Source of the DNA: Phaeospirillum sp.
GTDB lineage: Bacteria; Pseudomonadota; Alphaproteobacteria; Rhodospirillales; Magnetospirillaceae
DNA length: 42,283 nt
Assembly: GCA_030824585.1 (NCBI GenBank)
Contig: JAVBXM010000035.1
Span: 1 to 42,283 of the forward strand
Direction: 5' to 3'
Part shown: in pieces, positions 34,178 through 42,283 of the stretch
Layout of the letters: every line of letters begins with the position of its first letter
Numbering within the stretch: the first letter of the stretch is position 1
Translations under genes and position numbers: made by a program
Notes under the pieces: generated by a model
Told to the model about the DNA's origin: nothing
Databases searched by the model: none
What the model saw: only the letters and a program-made list of their open reading frames with translations

Positions 34178-36271
34178 ATGCGCGTGACGATCAAATTGAA
34201 GCTGGTGGCCGCCTTCGGCGCAATCATCCTGCTGATGGCGGTTTCCGGCATGGTGGCCATCCAGGCGTCATCCGCCATTCGAGACCGTCTGGCCACCATC
34301 GTCGATTCCTCGGCGGAAAAGGTGCGGCTGGCCATGGAGATGCGCGACAACCTCGGCACCGTCGCCCGCAACCAGGCCCAGTTGATCATCGAGGAGACCG
34401 ACGAGGGCATGCAGCGCGAGATCGCCAGCATCGAGGCGCAGGTGAAGGAACTTCGCCAGTTCGGGGCACAGTTGCGAAGTATCTCGAGCACCGATGAGAA
34501 GGGCCGGCTCGACGAGTTCCTCCGGCTGATAGATACCTATTTCGCCGGTGTCTCCAAGGTTCGCGAGATCGCCCTGCGCAATTCGGCGGTCCAGGGGCGC
34601 AAGCTGCTCGACGGCGAGGGCAACCGCGCCTTCGACGCCGTCCGGGAACCCCTCCTCGCCCTGACCGGGCGCGCCGAACTGCCACAGGCGGCTCCCATGG
34701 CCAACCGCATGCTCTCCCTGGTGGATCGTCTGCAGTTGGTCGAACGCGACATGCTGTTGGAAAGCGATGATGCCGGCGTTGTCCGCCTGGACAAGATCGC
34801 GCAGGCAACCCTCATGGAGATCGCCGGCCTGCGTGGCCAGTTGGAGAAGGCGCTGACCGGCGAGGAGGACCGCCGGCGAATGGAGGTGATCAACGAACGG
34901 CTGACCCGCGCCCTCAAGATCGACGAGCAGGTGCGCGTCCTTGGTGCCGACAATTCCAATGCCCGCGCCTACGCCGTCCTGCGCAAGGAGGTCCGGCCGA
35001 TCCGGCTTCAGGCCGAAAAATTGATGGAGGAGGTGGTCGCCCGAGCCGAACAGGGCATGAAGGCGGACAAGGCGGAAAGCGAGCATGCCTACGAAACCGG
35101 CCGCGCCGTGTTGATCGGCGTGCTGCTGGCGTCGCTGGTCACCGCGGTCGGGGCCGGTGCCTGGATCATCACGTCCATCAGCCGCGGCCTGGCTCGGGCG
35201 GGCATGCTGGCGCAGGCGGTGGCGGGCGGCGACCTGACCGAGACCGCCGAGATCGTCTCCCACGACGAGGTCGGCGACCTGCTCGGCCATCTCAACGAGA
35301 TGGTCGGCCGGTTGCGCACGGTGGTCGGTGAGGTGTCCAACGCCGTCGGCAACGTATCCGCCGGCAGCGAGGAGCTCTCATCGAGCGCCGAGGAGTTGTC
35401 GCAGGGCGCCACGGAGCAGGCGTCGTCCACCGAGGAGGCCTCGTCGGCCATGGAGCAGATGGCCGCCAACATCAAACAGAACGCCGATAATGCCGGCCAG
35501 ACCGAGAAGATCGCCCGCCAGTCCGCCTCCGACGCCCAGAACAGCGGTCTCGCGGTGGAGAAGGCGGTGCTGGCCATGCAGACCATCGCCGAGAAGATCG
35601 TCATCGTCCAGGAAATCGCCCGCCAGACCGATCTGCTGGCGCTGAACGCCGCGGTCGAGGCGGCCCGGGCCGGCGAGCACGGCAAGGGTTTCGCCGTGGT
35701 CGCTTCGGAAGTACGCAAACTGGCCGAACGCAGCCAGGCGGCGGCGACCGAGATCAGCTCGCTCTCGTCCGATACGGTAAAGAGCGCCCAGGATGCCGGC
35801 CAGATGCTGGCCCGGCTGGTGCCCGACATCAAGAAGACCGCCGACCTGATCGAGGAAATTTCCGCCGCCTGCCGCGAGCAGGACATCGGCTCCGAGCAGA
35901 TCAACCAGGCCATCCAGCAACTCGATACCGTCACCCAGCAGAATGCCGGGGCGTCCGAACAGATGGCGGCCACGTCCGAAGAACTCGCCGCCCAGGCCGA
36001 GCAACTGCTGAAAAGCATCGCCTTCTTCCACCTCGGCGGCGCCGAGGTGTCGTCGGCGCAGGCTGCGCGGCCGAAGGCGCCTCCCTCCCGTCCTGCCCAA
36101 GCCCCTATCGCCCACGGCAAGACGGTGACGCCCGCGATGAAGAAAAGGCCGCCGATGCCGACGGGACCGGCGAAGCTCAACGGCGGTGGACGAGGAAGGA
36201 AGGCCGGCATTCATCTCGATCTGATCGGAGGAACGCCGGATAGGACCGACGCCGAATTTGAGCGCTACTAG
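34178..36271 (+). CDS. Methyl-accepting chemotaxis protein
   Basis: A 697-aa transmembrane receptor. TM1 is near residues 8-28, then a helical periplasmic domain of about 280 residues (four-helix-bundle type), TM2 near 310-332, HAMP, and the cytoplasmic signalling domain with the conserved tip [36 protein letters not shown]. The C-terminus is basic/Pro-rich and shows no NWETF-type pentapeptide. The ligand is not deducible. It lies between two cheW genes and overlaps none. Its sensor may respond to a respiratory substrate, given the adjacent island. Confidence 0.9.
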   Translation: MRVTIKLKLVAAFGAIILLMAVSGMVAIQASSAIRDRLATIVDSSAEKVRLAMEMRDNLGTVARNQAQLIIEETDEGMQREIASIEAQVKELRQFGAQLRSISSTDEKGRLDEFLRLIDTYFAGVSKVREIALRNSAVQGRKLLDGEGNRAFDAVREPLLALTGRAELPQAAPMANRMLSLVDRLQLVERDMLLESDDAGVVRLDKIAQATLMEIAGLRGQLEKALTGEEDRRRMEVINERLTRALKIDEQVRVLGADNSNARAYAVLRKEVRPIRLQAEKLMEEVVARAEQGMKADKAESEHAYETGRAVLIGVLLASLVTAVGAGAWIITSISRGLARAGMLAQAVAGGDLTETAEIVSHDEVGDLLGHLNEMVGRLRTVVGEVSNAVGNVSAGSEELSSSAEELSQGATEQASSTEEASSAMEQMAANIKQNADNAGQTEKIARQSASDAQNSGLAVEKAVLAMQTIAEKIVIVQEIARQTDLLALNAAVEAARAGEHGKGFAVVASEVRKLAERSQAAATEISSLSSDTVKSAQDAGQMLARLVPDIKKTADLIEEISAACREQDIGSEQINQAIQQLDTVTQQNAGASEQMAATSEELAAQAEQLLKSIAFFHLGGAEVSSAQAARPKAPPSRPAQAPIAHGKTVTPAMKKRPPMPTGPAKLNGGGRGRKAGIHLDLIGGTPDRTDAEFERY

Positions 36272-36298
36272 CCCTCGGCTTTGATCTCGGAGGTTCCG

Positions 36299-36786
36299 AT
36301 GCCGGTCCACGCAGCGACCCTCTCGGTGGATAAATTCGTGACTCTCGGCGTCGGCCGGGAGGTCTTCGCGGTCGGGGTCGATGCCGTTCGTGAGATTCTC
36401 GATCTGCAACCCATGGCCGCGCTGCCCAACGCGCCGCCGTTCCTGATGGGGATCATCGACGTGCGCGGCGAGGTGGTGCCGATCATCAGCTTGCGGCGCA
36501 AGCTGGGATTGTCCGCCGATATTCCCGGCGAACATACCCGCATCCTCGTCGCCGAAATTCCGGTCGAAGGACGGGCATTGCTGCTGGGGCTGATGGCGGA
36601 CCGCGTGTTCGAGGTCACCGCCCTCGACGAAAGCGGCGTCGATACACCGCCCGAGATCGGCGTCCGCTGGCGCTCGGACTACATTCGCGCCATCGGCCGA
36701 CGATCCGGGCAATTCGTCATCGTCTTCGATCTCGGCCGTCTGTTCTCGTCCGAGGATTTCGCCCTGCTGGCGGAAGGGGAGGAAAC

Positions 36787-36790
<4 letters not shown>
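36299..36790 (+). CDS. cheW: Coupling protein CheW (copy 2)
   Basis: A 163-aa CheW (FVTLGVGREVFAVGVDAVREILDLQPMAALPNAPPFLMGIIDVRGEVVPIISLRRKLG). The start has TCGGAGG upstream. It overlaps cheR by four bases. Two CheW proteins in one operon may couple different receptor classes or tune array composition. Confidence 0.9.
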
Positions 36791-40548
<3,758 letters not shown>

Positions 40549-40560
40549 GGAGAGGCCACG

Positions 40561-41853
40561 ATGGACATCCACGCAGATTTCTTCGCCGAATTGGATGCGG
40601 CGGTCACGTCGGCCCGCAACGGCGGGAGGAGGGGAACCGCACTGCTGCTGGTGGGGCTGGGGCGTCTGGATTTCATCGACCGCAACCTCGGTCTCGGCGG
40701 CGGCGACGCTGTGCTGGAATCCGTGCAGGTATTGCTGCGGAACCAGCTTCCCGGCGTCTCGATCCATCGGCTGCGCGATGCCCGTTACGGCATGATCGTT
40801 CCTTGCGACGATTCCGCCGAGGCCATGAACCTGGCCCACCGGCTGGTCGCCCTGTGTTCCTCGCCCCATTGCTTCAACGGACGGGATGTGTTCAGCCCGC
40901 CGTTCATCGGCGTGGCCATGGCTCGATCCGACCGGGAAAACGGGACAACATTGCTAAAAGACGCCCTGGCCGCCATGGACGAGGCCCGCCGCTCCCACCT
41001 CGGCTGCGCCCGTCTCTACGATCCGGCCATGGCCTCTCAAATGGACAGTGATTTCCACATCGAAAACAACATGCGTTCCGCCTTCGAGACCGACCAGTTC
41101 CACGTGGTCTACCAGCCGCTGGTCGATCTGACGTCGCCAGATGCCAACCGTCTGATCGGATTCGAGGCGTTGCTGCGCTGGACCCGCCCGGACCTGGGGC
41201 CGATTCCGCCGGACCGGTTCATCCCGGTGGCGGAAACCTGCGGTCTGATCATCGGGCTTGGGCATTACGTGCTGTGGACCGCCTGCCGCCAACAGGTGGA
41301 GTGGGCCGCCAAGGGCCGGCCGGTCACCATGAGCGTCAATCTCTCCCCCGTTCAGCTGATGTCGGCCGGCATCGAGGACGCCATCACCGAAGTGGTGGCC
41401 GAGACCGGGATCGACCCGACCTTTCTCAAACTGGAACTCACCGAGACGGCCCTGGCCACAGACCCTCTGGTCATGGCGGAAAAGTTGGGTCGCCTGCGAC
41501 GAATCGGCGTGTCGGTGGGGGTGGACGATTTTGGTTCCGGCTATTCGTCCCTTGGGCAACTGGACCTGTTCGGACTGGACTTCATGAAGATCGACAAGAG
41601 CCTGATCCAGCGGCTCGGTCCCAGCGGCCGCCAGACCGAACTGGTCCGTCTCACCGCCGCGCTGGCCAAGCACCTGGGGATGTCGGTCGTCGCCGAGGGA
41701 ATCGAGGATGACGAGCATTTGCAGGCGCTGAGGAAACTGGGAATCGATGTCGGCCAGGGCTATCTGTTCGGCCGGCCGGCGCCTCCGGACCAGATCGTCC
41801 AGTGGCTGCTGCCGAACGGCATGACGCCAAGGGCAAAGCTTTCCGAGGCCTAG
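40561..41853 (+). CDS. EAL-domain protein with degenerate GGDEF domain
   Basis: A 430-aa protein. The N-terminal half (1-160) has a GGDEF-like fold, but the catalytic signature is replaced (LRDARYG at residues 71-77). The C-terminal EAL domain keeps E202-A-L, the LELTETA glutamate, VDDFGSGYSSL with the two aspartates, KIDKSLI, VAEGIED and GYLFGRP, so it should hydrolyse c-di-GMP. It is the last gene of the che operon, 12 bases after the coiled-coil protein, and links c-di-GMP to motility. Confidence 0.85.
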   Translation: MDIHADFFAELDAAVTSARNGGRRGTALLLVGLGRLDFIDRNLGLGGGDAVLESVQVLLRNQLPGVSIHRLRDARYGMIVPCDDSAEAMNLAHRLVALCSSPHCFNGRDVFSPPFIGVAMARSDRENGTTLLKDALAAMDEARRSHLGCARLYDPAMASQMDSDFHIENNMRSAFETDQFHVVYQPLVDLTSPDANRLIGFEALLRWTRPDLGPIPPDRFIPVAETCGLIIGLGHYVLWTACRQQVEWAAKGRPVTMSVNLSPVQLMSAGIEDAITEVVAETGIDPTFLKLELTETALATDPLVMAEKLGRLRRIGVSVGVDDFGSGYSSLGQLDLFGLDFMKIDKSLIQRLGPSGRQTELVRLTAALAKHLGMSVVAEGIEDDEHLQALRKLGIDVGQGYLFGRPAPPDQIVQWLLPNGMTPRAKLSEA

Positions 41854-41861
41854 CTACCTTC

Positions 41862-41951
41862 CAAGAAATCCGCTCGCTGGCCGTCCGGCTCTATGCCGGG
41901 CAGGGTATCGATGCGCAGGCGCTTGCCGTCAATGCTCCGTGCAGACCATAG
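41862..41951 (+). pseudogene. Remnant of a phage-type tyrosine recombinase (C-terminal end)
   Basis: The frame reads QEIRSLAVRLYAGQGIDAQA followed by LAVNAPCRP and a stop. It matches the catalytic-box region of P2/P22-type integrases (HEIRSLAxRLY...QGxDAQxLLGH), but lacks the rest of the protein, the upstream His is changed or cut off and the following GH is lost. There is no start codon and it begins 9 bases after the EAL stop, so this is debris of an integrated element. Confidence 0.65.
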
Positions 41952-42175
41952 AGGCGCGAGAGGCTGGGGGATTTATTCGTAAATTCAATGTGGTGGCCGA
42001 AATTCGTGGTGGCCGGAAACATCAGGAAACGGCAGTTTTCACCTCAATGAAATCAGATGGTTATGGGATGGTTTTGGACGGGGTTACCGGAGTTGGACTA
42101 CGTAACGGGAGTTTGTATGCCCTGGAATGGTGGCATGATTTGACCCGTTCTGATGGCGGAACCAACGAAGCCTAG
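41939..42175 (+). CDS. Doubtful small ORF after the integrase remnant
   Basis: A 78-codon frame from a GTG at 41939, product beginning VQTIEAREAGGFIRKFNVVAE and ending GTNEA. It overlaps the integrase remnant, has no good ribosome site and lower GC than its neighbours. The sequence FTSMKSDGYGMVLDGVTGVG looks protein-like, so it could be a small accessory protein acquired with the element. I do not recognise it. Confidence 0.25.
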   Translation: MQTIEAREAGGFIRKFNVVAEIRGGRKHQETAVFTSMKSDGYGMVLDGVTGVGLRNGSLYALEWWHDLTRSDGGTNEA

Positions 42176-42283
42176 CCATATAATTGGTTGTTGTGTGGGC
42201 GTGTCGCGTATTAACATAATTGTCGAGCTGACTGCCGTCTGGCGGGCTCCAGGGGAATAACTTAGAGATAACTAGGAATTATG

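Noticed and set aside
42176-42283. Possible new gene starting with the final ATG
   Set aside because: Only the last three bases are available and no Shine-Dalgarno is convincing.

Overview
The window comes from a GC-rich alphaproteobacterium, most likely a Rhodospirillales member close to Magnetospirillum. This rests on gene content: benzoyl-CoA pathway genes, LIV-type aromatic transporters, a perchlorate-respiration module and an alphaproteobacterial chemotaxis set. No rRNA or tRNA gene was seen, so the taxonomic call is inference.

Region 1 (about 1-15920) is an aromatic-compound locus. A partial MarR regulator and a second MarR regulator flank a stand-alone flavin hydroxylase related to the N-terminal half of 2-aminobenzoyl-CoA/salicylyl-CoA monooxygenases. 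A minus-strand operon (7420 down to a strong terminator at 2539) encodes an EntE/DhbE-type aryl-acid ligase, an Old Yellow Enzyme/TMADH-type reductase with altered active-site and Fe-S motifs, a translationally coupled unknown protein, a secreted Cache protein and a small zinc-ribbon protein. Facing away from it, a plus-strand operon (7728-15920) encodes a Tat-exported binding protein, a complete branched-chain-type ABC transporter, 6-hydroxycyclohex-1-ene-1-carbonyl-CoA dehydrogenase (had), an 84-aa unknown, a tandem universal stress protein and a BenE-family benzoate transporter. ATGC-N4-GCAT palindromes lie between the two operons.

Region 2 (about 16227-29664) is a compact perchlorate respiration module: a secreted cupin protein, moaA, pcrABCD (Mo catalytic subunit, Fe-S subunit, tetraheme cytochrome, chaperone), a NapC/NirT-type tetraheme quinol dehydrogenase, chlorite dismutase with a methionine-rich N-terminus, then divergent pcrR (sigma54 activator) and pcrS (histidine kinase), and a second cupin. 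Electrons would pass from quinol through the NapC-like protein and PcrC to PcrBA in the periplasm, with Cld turning chlorite into chloride and oxygen. The pcrA upstream region carries a textbook sigma54 -24/-12 element, an FNR-like box and an upstream palindrome TTGAAC-N5-GTTCAA. Two further copies of that palindrome sit between the convergent cld and pcrR genes. Together these suggest a PcrR regulon operator.

Region 3 (about 29803-42283) has an OmpR-type regulator without the phosphoacceptor aspartate, a 476-base spacer, and a chemotaxis operon (STAS protein, CheY, CheA, CheW, MCP, CheW, CheR, CheB, an unusual protein with two degenerate MCP-like tip motifs, and a degenerate-GGDEF/EAL protein). 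It ends beside a remnant of a phage-type tyrosine recombinase, consistent with a genomic-island edge.
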